Positions 7,676 through 15,915 of a stretch of 33,549 nt of DNA are shown here, piece by piece. The number at the start of each line of letters is the position of its first letter. Positions within the stretch are counted from its first letter, which is position 1. Location: positions 1-33,549 of the forward strand of contig JAGAAO010000067.1 of assembly GCA_017615275.1 (NCBI GenBank), given 5' to 3'. The notes below the pieces were generated by a model. The model did no database searches, was not told the DNA's origin, and saw nothing but the letters and a program-made list of their open reading frames with translations. A program made the translations under genes and the position numbers. This DNA is from Butyrivibrio sp. (lineage in GTDB: Bacteria; Bacillota; Clostridia; Lachnospirales; Lachnospiraceae).

Positions 7676-8098
7676 TTAATCTTCTCTTTGACTCGACGTT
7701 TCCTCTTCACCGACTATATGCAGGAAGCCGCCTTCATCCGTGTAAAGCTGAGGCTTCTTGTAATATGCATTCGATACAGCGTACACAGTAAATCCGATCG
7801 TAAAGATCAAAAAGAACAGCCACAACAAAACGCCAAAAATCAGAAAACTACAATAAACTGATAGTATGTCTTTAACAGCTTCCATGCCATATATCATTTC
7901 AGTAGAGTCATTCCAAAAATCTGACGCCCCCGGAACAACTCCGTTAACAGCACCATCAATGCACTCAATAATCACTCCCACTACAGGCTTTATGCAAATA
8001 AACCAAAAAAACAAGTCCAGTACTATTACAAACTTTTTCGCAGGCTTTAAATCCATAAATCTATTTATTAAATTTCTTTTTCTTGAATCACTACCCAT
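7676..8098 (-). CDS. membrane protein of unknown function
   Basis: From MGSDSRKRNLINRFMDLKPAK, the 140-residue protein has a positively charged N-terminus, a membrane helix at about residues 22-45 (FVIVLDLFFWFICIKPVVG) and a second long hydrophobic helix at ~80-107 (SVYCSFLIFGVLLWLF). A short soluble tail follows, ending in an acidic ETSSQRED. A longer frame from a TTG at 8128 exists, but the ATG at 8098 has AGGGAAG at a normal distance and overlaps the end of the upstream gene by 8 bases. The function is not known. Confidence 0.65.
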   Translation of the reverse strand: MGSDSRKRNLINRFMDLKPAKKFVIVLDLFFWFICIKPVVGVIIECIDGAVNGVVPGASDFWNDSTEMIYGMEAVKDILSVYCSFLIFGVLLWLFFLIFTIGFTVYAVSNAYYKKPQLYTDEGGFLHIVGEEETSSQRED

Positions 8099-8612
8099 TT
8101 CTTCGTTCTTCCCTAATCCTGAATTCAAACACTTGCTGAATCCACTCAGGTTCTAAATTTATGGAATCTACCATCTTCTCAAGAGTACGTTTACCGACTC
8201 TTCTATCAAGTAATGCAAACATTTTTGCTATCGGATTATCTGATCTAAGACTGTCTTTAATATCTGACTGCCTATATTTCTCAAGTGCTTCCGCAAACTC
8301 TTCATCGGTATACTCGGTTCTCTTATCAATCGGATATTTATCTACAAGTCCCCAGAAATCCTTCCAGTAATATGCAATTGTCATCTGAGTAGGTTTCTCT
8401 GCATATCCCATCTTAATAAAATAGGAATTCACAGTTTCCCAAGAGAACTGTTTAAAAAGCTCATCATCAAAGAAATTTTCAAATATATGACAACCATCCA
8501 TCCCCGCATAAGTTGTGCAATTATATCGGACTATCCCCTGAAGAGAATCCGCCAACATCTCTTTTTCAAGATATTTGCGCATCTTGCTCCAGGACTTAAG
8601 TATCTTGCTCAT
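8091..8612 (-). CDS. conserved hypothetical protein, SF0329-like
   Basis: This 173-residue soluble protein begins MSKILKSWSKMRKYLE. The W-S-K-x-R/K-K-x-(I/L)-E start, followed by L-A-D-S-L-Q-G-I-V-R-Y, resembles the small proteins annotated as the SF0329 family; this is a resemblance by eye and not certain. It has no membrane segment. It overlaps the upstream gene by 17 bases and the downstream gene by 8 bases. The ATG at 8612 was chosen over a TTG one codon earlier; the SD is a run of six G. It appears to be the cytosolic member of an otherwise membrane-bound set. Confidence 0.6.
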   Translation of the reverse strand: MSKILKSWSKMRKYLEKEMLADSLQGIVRYNCTTYAGMDGCHIFENFFDDELFKQFSWETVNSYFIKMGYAEKPTQMTIAYYWKDFWGLVDKYPIDKRTEYTDEEFAEALEKYRQSDIKDSLRSDNPIAKMFALLDRRVGKRTLEKMVDSINLEPEWIQQVFEFRIREERRNG

Positions 8613-9162
8613 CAAATCTTATCCCCCCATACATGTAATCCAATTCTTTTTTGGTTATATCACCTTTGGGAGCACAAAGGATTTGAATAGCACATTTGTT
8701 GTCTTCTTTATAAGCAATTATTATTTTCTCCCTCTCCCTCAATCTATGTCGCATGACATAGATATCATAACTCGGCTTATTGGTTTTCCCGCTTTCAACG
8801 ATTACTCCGTCGTTTTCCCCAACTAGTTTTATAAGTTCAGTTTCATACTTGATTGAATCAATTTCTTTCAGATCTTCAAATGAAATATTGAATTGCTCCA
8901 AAATAGCATCATCCACGCCTTCACAATCAGGACCTACTCCCAAAACCAAGTAATCGTCTGATTGAAGGAAAACATAGTTTTCTCCTTCAGTTCTCTCTAA
9001 GTTCTCGGTAATTCTTTTGGGCAAATGAAAATGTGCATTACCAAATCTTATGACATCATATTCTGAATTTTCATTTAATGTGACAGCAAAGCCAATCATC
9101 CAAGCAAAAATCATCATGTATATAAATATTTTTTGATAATCAATCTTCTTTTCCCCGCGCAT
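8596..9162 (-). CDS. membrane-anchored protein of unknown function
   Basis: First gene of the accessory cluster, 188 residues. A single membrane anchor near residues 10-28 (IFIYMMIFAWMIGFAVTL) is followed by a soluble domain of about 155 residues with alternating short strands (YVFLQSDDYLVLGVG, then KIIIAYKEDNKCAIQILCA), which suggests an alpha/beta fold outside the cell. The end (GIRFDEQDT) overlaps the next start by 17 bases. The SD GGGAGAT precedes the ATG. It is not similar to any family I recognise. Confidence 0.65.
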   Translation of the reverse strand: MRGEKKIDYQKIFIYMMIFAWMIGFAVTLNENSEYDVIRFGNAHFHLPKRITENLERTEGENYVFLQSDDYLVLGVGPDCEGVDDAILEQFNISFEDLKEIDSIKYETELIKLVGENDGVIVESGKTNKPSYDIYVMRHRLREREKIIIAYKEDNKCAIQILCAPKGDITKKELDYMYGGIRFDEQDT

Positions 9163-9416
9163 TGTTCATCTCCCATATAACAAGGGTCAAATATATTCTC
9201 TTAATTTTATCATCTTTATAATTTATTTAATAGCCTTTATTTTTTATAAAACAACTAATTTTATGCAGTATAATGTTCACATGCTAGCATATACTCCTTC
9301 CTATTGCAGCGAATCCTCCATTCACATAGTAGCAATAACTCAAATCTAACAAATCTCTTTTTACATACATATATTCGTGATAAAATGATAGAAATCAATG
9401 ATGGGGAGATTTTAAG

Positions 9417-9749
9417 ATGTCTTTAGCAGATATTAGTATTGGTCCGGCGTGGGTGCTGTGGGTGGTCTTCGCGATTTTTGCGATAATCAGTATTGCACTT
9501 CTGACAGGGCGCTGTGAAAACTTAATAGCGGGGTATAATACTGCGACCGAAGACGAAAAAGGAATGTACGACACCAAGAAATTATGCCGCGTAGGCGGAA
9601 CGGGAATTTCGATAATCACGTTTATGATCTTCATAATGGCTGTCGGAAAGCCTTATTTGCCGGCTTCTTTTGCCACTGTTTTCCTGACCATAACGTTGAT
9701 TGATTGCTTCACGATTATTATATTGGCTAACACTATATGCAAGAATTAA
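9417..9749 (+). CDS. DUF3784-family membrane protein
   Basis: The 110-residue protein has three predicted membrane helices (residues ~10-30, 62-78, 83-105). Between the first two lies LIAGYNTATEDEKGMYDTKK, which matches the characteristic conserved loop of DUF3784, a family of small Firmicute membrane proteins of unknown role. The SD GGGGAG lies 8 bases before the ATG. A -10 box TAAAAT lies about 40 bases upstream. The gene stands alone between divergent and convergent neighbours and is followed by a clear terminator. Confidence 0.85.
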   Translation: MSLADISIGPAWVLWVVFAIFAIISIALLTGRCENLIAGYNTATEDEKGMYDTKKLCRVGGTGISIITFMIFIMAVGKPYLPASFATVFLTITLIDCFTIIILANTICKN

Positions 9750-9750
9750 A

Positions 9751-9788
9751 AGGCCTCAGTCCCGCAATGAGACTGAGGTTTCGTGTTT
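9751..9788. terminator. bidirectional intrinsic terminator
   Basis: CCTCAGTC (9754-9761) pairs perfectly with GACTGAGG (9771-9778). It is followed by a T-rich stretch on the plus side (TTTCGTGTTT) and by TTT on the minus side. It separates the convergent DUF3784 gene and the methyltransferase operon. Confidence 0.85.
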
Positions 9789-10560
9789 ATATTGATTTCT
9801 TAGCAACGATGAGGTATCTGTGAATCGTACCTTCAATGTAGCCGTTCTTATCAAGAGCTTCCTGCATTTTCAGAAGCTTCTCAAAACATTTTTCAACTGA
9901 AAAGCCCGGGAACTCCCACTCAATAATGTGGGCGAACCACACAAAAGCTCCGATATCATAGAATCTGATCGGTCTGAATGCTTCTTTTGCCTCGATAATC
10001 TCAAATCCTTCGTCTTCGAACTTCTTCCTCTGTATGGAAAGCTCCAATTCAGAAAAGGGCTCTGCAACATCAGGTAGAACCATCTCAACCAGATCTCTGT
10101 CATTTTTTCCTCCGACTTGCTGTGTAACAAAGATTCCATTTGGCTTAAGAAGCCTGTATATTTCGGCAGGATCAAAGCTTCCGTGCCTGTTTATCATCAT
10201 ATCAAAAGAGCTATCCTCAAATGGAATCGAAGCCGCATCGTCACAAGGTCTGAAATCTATTCCCAAGGGCAAAAGCTTTTCTTTGCACAATTCCACATTC
10301 GGCGGATATCCTTCCGTAGCTGCAGTGTTATTATACGGATGTTCCAAAGACAACAGGAACTCACCGCCACCGGTATCAAAATCCAAAATCTTCATATCGA
10401 GGCGGCGATACCTGTCAATCATCTTCCTGTAGTCCCAGGGAATATCATCCTCCTCTTCATATCTGCCATGTATATGCGAAAAATCCCAACCGTGTATATG
10501 CGCTACTTCTTCCTCTGCTTCCCACGCTTTTTTCAGCTCACTTATTCTCTCTGTATTCAT
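9787..10560 (-). CDS. class I SAM-dependent methyltransferase
   Basis: Starting at MNTERISELKKAW, 257 residues. Motif I of Rossmann-fold methyltransferases is seen as ILDFDTGGGEFLLSL near residue 57, followed by an acidic residue at the end of strand 2 (TEGYPPNVELCKEKL). A D-D-A-A-S-I-P-F-E-D-S-S-F-D-M motif follows, and then the R-L-L-K-P-N-G-I-F-V-T-Q-Q-V-G-G strand typical of small-molecule or nucleic acid methyltransferases. The substrate cannot be told from sequence. It overlaps the MATE gene (ATGA) and has the SD AAGGAGC, so it is the last gene of the operon. A longer frame from 10629 lies inside the MATE gene and was rejected. Confidence 0.85.
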   Translation of the reverse strand: MNTERISELKKAWEAEEEVAHIHGWDFSHIHGRYEEEDDIPWDYRKMIDRYRRLDMKILDFDTGGGEFLLSLEHPYNNTAATEGYPPNVELCKEKLLPLGIDFRPCDDAASIPFEDSSFDMMINRHGSFDPAEIYRLLKPNGIFVTQQVGGKNDRDLVEMVLPDVAEPFSELELSIQRKKFEDEGFEIIEAKEAFRPIRFYDIGAFVWFAHIIEWEFPGFSVEKCFEKLLKMQEALDKNGYIEGTIHRYLIVAKKSI

Positions 10561-11909
10561 GTCTGCTCCTTTTGTTTGCGTATGGTATAAAAATAGGTTA
10601 TGACGAGAATCAGATCCGCCAAAATCCAAGCTCCGATCTCACCGTAGAAAATACCGCTGCATCCGATAAACGATGTGAGCACGAGCGCACAGGATACTCG
10701 CATGATTAGCTGTCCAAAGCTTGAAATCATCGGAACTATTGTGTTTCCAAGTCCCTGAAGCGCAGCCCTCATTATATATAACATGTATAGCAATGGATAA
10801 AAAATACCCAGAATGAGTAGGTACTCTTTTCCATAAACAAATATCTCCTCTGAAACGGAAGCCTCATCTACAAAAAGCTTCATTGCCGCTTCTCCAAAGA
10901 AGATCATGATAACCGAACATATAAAAGCCGTCGCAACGCCCATTAGAAGGCTTATTCTGACGCCGCTCCTTATCCTGTCTTTTTTCTTTGCCCCGTAGTT
11001 CTGTGCAACATAGGCAACAACCGCCATTCCGTAGGATGATGCCGCAATCTCCAACAGCGCGTATATCTTACCCGCTATGGTGTAACCCGTTAGGAAACTG
11101 ATATCATAGCGGTTTACGCACCTGATAACAATTAGTCCTCCGATTGCAGTTATTACGCTCTGCAGCGCAATCGGCATTCCAACCATCAACAGTTCTCCGA
11201 TTACCTGAAAATCTCCGGGGGTATTCGAATCCCCTGCATGCTCCATTGTCTTTTTCCTGATTTCCAAAACATGATATCCGCATATCACCATGACAAGGCA
11301 CTCGGAAAGCACTGTACCAAGCGCTGCTCCTGCGATTCCCATATTTAATACGCAAATGAACAAAAGATCAAGAATGATATTACAGATTGATGAAATTGTC
11401 ATCGCCATCAAATGTATGCGGCTGTTTCCGCGGCTTCTCAGCACTGCGGCAAAAAACTGATAAAACACCAAAAACGGTATTCCCACAAATATCACATTTA
11501 CATATGTATGTGCGTAGCTGAAAGCTTCAGGCTTAGTACCGATGAGCCTTAGTAAAAAACCGGAAGATAGTAGCAATACCGCCACAAACACAACCGATAT
11601 CACAAGGCACAGTAGCACTGCCTTTTTGTAATATCTTCCGAAATCTTTTTCATTGTTTTCACCAAATTTTTTTCCAAGAATAACGGAAAAACCTTGAATA
11701 AGACCGATAAGAAAACCGTTTACCAAAAAGAGAAGCCAATCTGTCCCTCCAACTGCCGCAAGTCCAATAGGACCTATTTTCTTGCCGATTATAATACTGT
11801 CAACAACTGTATATAGCTGCTGGAAAACATTTCCCATCATCATCGATACGGAAAATGAAAAAATCAGTCCAAAAGGATTGCCTTTAGTCAAGTCTTTATC
11901 CCTACTCAC
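10557..11909 (-). CDS. MATE-family efflux transporter (operon member)
   Basis: The 450-residue protein has about twelve membrane segments and the MATE landmarks: N-terminal G-N-P-F-G-L-I-F-S-F-S-V, then V-F-Q-Q-L-Y-T-V-V-D-S-I-I-I-G (residues ~28-42), a G-L-A-A-V-G-G block, and a second half starting near residue 240 with the same topology. MATE proteins export cationic drugs or metabolites against Na+ or H+. Translation starts at GTG 11909: the SD is a run of six G ten bases upstream, and the in-line ATG at 11911 is in the wrong frame. Only one base separates it from the stop of the flavoprotein gene. Confidence 0.9.
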   Translation of the reverse strand: MSRDKDLTKGNPFGLIFSFSVSMMMGNVFQQLYTVVDSIIIGKKIGPIGLAAVGGTDWLLFLVNGFLIGLIQGFSVILGKKFGENNEKDFGRYYKKAVLLCLVISVVFVAVLLLSSGFLLRLIGTKPEAFSYAHTYVNVIFVGIPFLVFYQFFAAVLRSRGNSRIHLMAMTISSICNIILDLLFICVLNMGIAGAALGTVLSECLVMVICGYHVLEIRKKTMEHAGDSNTPGDFQVIGELLMVGMPIALQSVITAIGGLIVIRCVNRYDISFLTGYTIAGKIYALLEIAASSYGMAVVAYVAQNYGAKKKDRIRSGVRISLLMGVATAFICSVIMIFFGEAAMKLFVDEASVSEEIFVYGKEYLLILGIFYPLLYMLYIMRAALQGLGNTIVPMISSFGQLIMRVSCALVLTSFIGCSGIFYGEIGAWILADLILVITYFYTIRKQKEQT

Positions 11910-11910
11910 A

Positions 11911-13065
11911 TCAAACAGCCCCCCTTAACAAGTCTTTCTTTTTAAGTCCGTTCTCTTTTCCTCTTCTTGGCCAAAAAGAGTTTGCAATAAACATGTAAAT
12001 TGCTCTCGGGAATTTATAGGCATCGGCATAAATATCTTCAATGCTTGAAGATGAGCTGATTGCTTTTGCAAGAGCATCTAAACCGGATGCGATGTTGCGC
12101 GTAGGACCTTTCTTGATGTCTGCCGCTTTCATCATCGCCCCCATCATCTCGCCTGCGCCTATCGCAATTCCTCCGCAATATTCATAGCCGCATTTGCCGC
12201 ACCAATCTCTTACCATACTCATAAGATTCTTTAGCTGGGAACTCTCATACATTCCCATGTTGGAAACAACATATACTTTTTTGTCAGAAGCCTTAGCACA
12301 CTTTTCAAGCTTTTCCATGATACGCAGTGTATTTGAAGGAATTCCGTCAACATAGAGCGGCATTCCCAAAACAAGCCTGCGTGCTGATCTAAGCTGTTCC
12401 AAAAGCTCATCCTCCCGCCCGTTATATGACACGAGATTGATGATTTCTTTTTCTCCTTCAATACTCTCTGACAGCTTATTAAGGAACTTAAACGAATTGG
12501 CGTTGTTTCCCCTTGAGCTGCAATTAAGAAGAACTGCTTTATCGGATGTATCTTGATTAGCAGCTTTAACTTCCATGCTCTCAGCCTCTTTTTCAATCTC
12601 CTCAAATTCGATTCCGGATATTTCTCCGTGCAGATTCCTGCAGACTGCCCTGACATACTGTCTTGCTTTGTCTTTATCTGCATCTGTAAGTCCGTTGCCA
12701 CGGAAAACAAATCTCACAACAGCGTCCTTGGAATATCTCTTTTTGTGGTGCATCTCGCCTTCGTACACTTCAAAAAAAGGAAGCACAAAACCGATTACTC
12801 TATCAAAAACATTTTTTACAAAGCTGCTGAAACCGCCGTAGGTATATCTACTGACAACGGTGATCTCATCCGCTTCATGGAAAAGAGCTGCAACACGCTC
12901 ATATCCGTCTTTGATAACACACTCTCCGGGCTCCTTGATCCAGCAGCCAAAACAGCCTGCGCAAGGTCTTATCTTGCCATTGTCTGAAATGATCTCCCAG
13001 TCTGAATAATTCGATGCTACCTTGTTCCATTCTTCTTTGCTGTAATCGTGAATCAAAAGTTTCAT
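11911..13065 (-). CDS. two-domain flavodoxin / NAD(P)H-dependent FMN reductase-like protein
   Basis: 384 residues in two flavodoxin-like halves. The first (residues ~1-160) carries the C-x2-C-x2-C signature of iron-sulfur-type flavoproteins, seen as IRPCAGCFGCWIKEPGECVI, plus YTYGGFSSFVKNVFDR, a pattern of the WrbA/FMN-reductase family. The second (residues ~175-330) shows a phosphate-binding loop (LLNCSSRGNNANS) and GMPLYVDGIPS. The C-terminus ends in a basic tail (FWPRRGKENGLKKKD). It is likely an oxidoreductase using FMN and possibly metal-bound cysteines. Its ATG overlaps the TGA of the regulator gene (ATGA), and a GTG-start exporter follows, so its substrate may be the exported or modified compound. 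Confidence 0.8.
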   Translation of the reverse strand: MKLLIHDYSKEEWNKVASNYSDWEIISDNGKIRPCAGCFGCWIKEPGECVIKDGYERVAALFHEADEITVVSRYTYGGFSSFVKNVFDRVIGFVLPFFEVYEGEMHHKKRYSKDAVVRFVFRGNGLTDADKDKARQYVRAVCRNLHGEISGIEFEEIEKEAESMEVKAANQDTSDKAVLLNCSSRGNNANSFKFLNKLSESIEGEKEIINLVSYNGREDELLEQLRSARRLVLGMPLYVDGIPSNTLRIMEKLEKCAKASDKKVYVVSNMGMYESSQLKNLMSMVRDWCGKCGYEYCGGIAIGAGEMMGAMMKAADIKKGPTRNIASGLDALAKAISSSSSIEDIYADAYKFPRAIYMFIANSFWPRRGKENGLKKKDLLRGAV

Positions 13066-14108
13066 GTCGAAATCCTTCCTGCCAATGATTTCCAGTATTC
13101 ATTCTCATGCATATAATCAAAACGTTTTTCTTCAACAAATCTTTTTATAAGCTTTGTTCTGAAATTCTCAGTGAATTCGTCGCTAACGTCTTCTATCGTA
13201 ACGTGTGAAAAGAAATCCGACTTCGCATAGTCCAATATTGTATCTACGCTATCTATGAGTTGTTTCATTATCTCTGCAGTTGCTTCAACATCTTTTTCAT
13301 GAACAGCGAGCATTATTCTGAATGCATTCTCCTGATAAACTCCGAGGTCAAAGCACTTTGCAATATTGCAATTAAGCTCTGACGTACGCTTTGCAAGCTT
13401 CATATCATTTTTTTCCAAGCAAAATACATGCAGAGCATCCACGATCATTCTCAGCCTGCTCATCTGCTCGAACAACAATGTCTCATAAGCGGTGTAGGCT
13501 TCATCATCCTTACCTGTTTTGGCAAGAATCTGTGCGTTAAAAAGCTTTTTGTCAGGATTCTCATCTGAGAAGTATTTAAGATACTCCTGTGCTTTCTCAT
13601 ATTCTTTTTTGTTCATATTAAGGTGAAAAAGAGATTCTGCCGCAATCTTCCTTATAAAAGGATCTTTGGCGTCAATTAACTGCGAATACCACAGGAATAT
13701 TGTATCACAATACTTATCTTCATCTAAAACGTTCTTCATTATAAGCGCCGAATGAAGCGTTATCGCAGCCTTCCACTTGAGTTTTTCGCAGTTAGGATAT
13801 TTTTCGACTTTTTCTTTGGCAAGATTAAACATGTCTTCAAACGGCACATCGCTATTAATCTTCACACTCAGATCTTGGGCAAAAACTTCGATTTCCTCAT
13901 CCGTCAGCTCATCTTTATATGCAAGCAATTCATCTGTAGTTATTCCGAGTAATCTTGCAATCGGCGCAAGCATGCTTATATCCGGAAGTGTATTGCCGTT
14001 CTCCCATTTATTGACCGCGGGCGTTGTCACTCCGAGGCGCGATGCCATTTCTTCCTGCGTAAATCCAAGCTCTTTTCTATATTTTCTGATAGTATTTCCT
14101 AAATTCAT
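13062..14108 (-). CDS. XRE-family transcriptional regulator with helical C-terminal domain
   Basis: From MNLGNTIRKYRK, 348 residues. Residues ~1-60 are a classical helix-turn-helix (KELGFTQEEMASRLGV, TPAVNKWENGNTLPD). The remaining ~280 residues are alpha-helical with repeated units such as EYEKAQEYLKYF and DDEAYTAYETLLFEQ, resembling tetratricopeptide-like repeats that often bind a peptide or small-molecule signal. A start at 14147 is open, but the ATG at 14108 follows GGAGGAAGAG directly and gives the usual domain start. It heads the operon, so autoregulation is likely; a 17-bp palindrome covers the ribosome-binding region. Confidence 0.85.
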   Translation of the reverse strand: MNLGNTIRKYRKELGFTQEEMASRLGVTTPAVNKWENGNTLPDISMLAPIARLLGITTDELLAYKDELTDEEIEVFAQDLSVKINSDVPFEDMFNLAKEKVEKYPNCEKLKWKAAITLHSALIMKNVLDEDKYCDTIFLWYSQLIDAKDPFIRKIAAESLFHLNMNKKEYEKAQEYLKYFSDENPDKKLFNAQILAKTGKDDEAYTAYETLLFEQMSRLRMIVDALHVFCLEKNDMKLAKRTSELNCNIAKCFDLGVYQENAFRIMLAVHEKDVEATAEIMKQLIDSVDTILDYAKSDFFSHVTIEDVSDEFTENFRTKLIKRFVEEKRFDYMHENEYWKSLAGRIST

Positions 14109-14118
14109 CTTCTCTTCC

Positions 14119-14135
14119 TCCAATAATTTATTGGA
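14119..14135 (-). promoter_or_regulatory. 17-bp perfect palindrome at the XRE regulator ribosome site
   Basis: TCCAATAA-T-TTATTGGA is symmetric over 17 bases and overlaps the SD of the regulator gene on the minus strand. It is followed by a second symmetric element, GAACCGGTTC, at 14134-14143. Either it is an operator for the regulator itself, or the RNA copy folds and hides the ribosome site. Confidence 0.4.
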
Positions 14136-14268
14136 ACCGGTTCTCATGGAAACGTAGATCTAATCAGTATTTCCACATACCATGATATAGGATAACCATA
14201 GGAATTACTATTGAATAGGCGTTAATTATCAGGAAATTTTTTTAACCGTTGGGAATATTTCAAAAGCA

Positions 14269-15663
14269 TTAAGCGCAAACAGTGAGGTTCTTAAGCCACC
14301 GTTCTTTTCGCAGCCAAACGAAGAATATAACAACCTTTACCAGATCGAGCAATTTAACGCCAAGGTACATCGTAACAGGACCTACAGTTGTATATTTCGC
14401 AAATATGAACAGCATGGGAAGCATAATAGTAATTGTAAGGAGCGCATCCGTATACATTCCCATCGCTGTATCCCCGCCTGCTCTTGCAACAGCCTGCTGT
14501 GCATTCATAAGCACCCATATCGGCATAAAAATTGACAGCAGTATTACCATGCTCCTACAGATATGAACCGCGCTTTCACTAAGCCTTCCGAATACGACAG
14601 GAACCACCATTGTTGTTCCAAAGCCAACAAACATCATGATAAATCCCAGTACAACAGCACCTGACAATATCCATTTTTTCTGTATACGAGCCTCTTCCAA
14701 ACGCCCTTCTCCCAACGTCTTTCCAATGATAACTCCGGTTGCGGAATAGATACCACCAAAAGCAATAAAGAAAAGATTGCCGACAGCAAAACTGCATGAC
14801 ATTCCCGAAACGACATCCGCTCCTCCTCTTCCGTTGTAGATAGCAGTCGTCAAAGTTTCCGACAACACCCATACCATTTCGCAGAAAAGAACCAGTGCCC
14901 CTTTCTTTGCCATAGTCCAAAACAATTTTCTGTCAATCCTAAACAGCTCTATGAATCCCACTTTAAATTCAGGTTTGACAGCAATATATACACCAATAAA
15001 TGCCACAAGTTCAACTGTTCTGGCAATTACCGTTGCATAAGCCGCTCCTTTTACACCGTATGCAGCAAATCCCAGATGTCCATAGATCAGAACCCAGTTA
15101 AGACAAGTATTGGTAAGTGTCGCAACAACCGTAATCACAAGCGGTATCTTTACCCTTCCCATATCTCTTAACGAACTGGCGATACACATAGAAATCGTCA
15201 TGGGAACCCCCATAAAGAAAGCAATTCCTATATAATTCACCGCTTGATCGAGTATCAGATCCGCCTGAGAATTTCCAATAAGCATAAGCGACAGTATCTG
15301 TCTCGGGAATACTCTGCACACAAGGTAGTACGGAACAAATGCCGCAAATCCCATAAACACTTTAAATCTGAAAGCCTGCCCCATTCCGTTACTGTCTTTT
15401 GCTCCAAAATACTGTGTCATAAATATGCCACCTGCCATACAGATCGTATTTAGATAGACCATAAATATGAACAGTATCTGTCCCGCCACATTAACGCCTG
15501 ACATGCAGACATCTCCAAGTCCGGATACCATAAAGTTATCAACCAGCGAAACCATATTCTGTATAAGCTGCTGAAGCATTATCGGCACCATTATAGACAG
15601 AGCATGTATATAAAATTTCCCGGGGCCAAAAAATTTTCCCCCATTATTTTTTATTTTATACAT
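14269..15663 (-). CDS. MATE-family efflux transporter (leader-controlled)
   Basis: This 464-residue MATE protein of a different subtype from the operon copy has Q-Q-L-I-Q-N-M-V-S-L-V-D-N-F-M-V-S-G-L-G-D near residues 32-52 and about twelve membrane helices. The second half starts around residue 245, and the C-terminus ends in a positively charged tail (WLRKERWLKNL). Members of this branch export drugs or metabolites in exchange for Na+ or H+. The SD AAAGGAGGGAG is about 8-10 bases before the ATG, so translation itself does not look blocked. The leader upstream contains a leader peptide and a terminator, suggesting control at the level of transcription elongation. Confidence 0.9.
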   Translation of the reverse strand: MYKIKNNGGKFFGPGKFYIHALSIMVPIMLQQLIQNMVSLVDNFMVSGLGDVCMSGVNVAGQILFIFMVYLNTICMAGGIFMTQYFGAKDSNGMGQAFRFKVFMGFAAFVPYYLVCRVFPRQILSLMLIGNSQADLILDQAVNYIGIAFFMGVPMTISMCIASSLRDMGRVKIPLVITVVATLTNTCLNWVLIYGHLGFAAYGVKGAAYATVIARTVELVAFIGVYIAVKPEFKVGFIELFRIDRKLFWTMAKKGALVLFCEMVWVLSETLTTAIYNGRGGADVVSGMSCSFAVGNLFFIAFGGIYSATGVIIGKTLGEGRLEEARIQKKWILSGAVVLGFIMMFVGFGTTMVVPVVFGRLSESAVHICRSMVILLSIFMPIWVLMNAQQAVARAGGDTAMGMYTDALLTITIMLPMLFIFAKYTTVGPVTMYLGVKLLDLVKVVIFFVWLRKERWLKNLTVCA

Positions 15664-15761
15664 GAAAACTCACTCCCTCCTTTGATTTTCGTTTCCGCCA
15701 TTTCTTTTTCTGTATTATTTATTTCCAAAATATATGGGAATTCGAATGCAAAAAAATGCAA

Positions 15762-15790
15762 AGAAAAACCGTGACGCATAAGCCACGGTT
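15762..15790 (-). terminator. intrinsic terminator in the MATE leader (attenuator)
   Basis: AACCGTG (15790-15784) pairs with CACGGTT (15773-15767), with a 10-base loop, and is followed by TTTTTC on the minus strand. It lies about 100 bases upstream of the MATE start and downstream of its promoter, so it acts before the gene. The 5' arm can pair instead with CCTCGGTT (15845-15838) with one mismatch, which would prevent the terminator from forming. Confidence 0.65.
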
Positions 15791-15825
15791 AAAAAACATT
15801 GTAGTAATATATCAGAATACAATTA

Positions 15826-15891
15826 TTAAAATGCACAAACCGAGGTTCCCATACTATATTCAGTTACAATCTCTATTCTCACTCTTAACAT
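15826..15891 (-). CDS. putative 21-codon leader peptide upstream of the MATE gene
   Basis: An ATG at 15891 opens a 21-codon frame that starts MLRVRIEIV and ends GTSVCAF before TAA. GAGG lies about 11 bases upstream, a slightly long but usable SD. The first codons contain R-V-R, which fits the R/K-x-R/K pattern known to arrest ribosomes in the presence of macrolides in erm and related leader peptides. The last codons (ACC TCG GTT) contain the sequence that can pair either with the SD region (CGAGGT) or with the 5' arm of the terminator. Such a short frame could arise by chance; the position relative to the pairing elements is what makes it notable. Confidence 0.5.
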   Translation of the reverse strand: MLRVRIEIVTEYSMGTSVCAF

Positions 15892-15915
15892 AAATATGAT
15901 TACCTCGCTTTCTTT

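Noticed and set aside
12231-12710. A 159-codon minus frame inside the flavoprotein gene
   Set aside because: It is an alternative frame inside a conserved gene with recognised flavodoxin motifs; it has no SD and no family resemblance.
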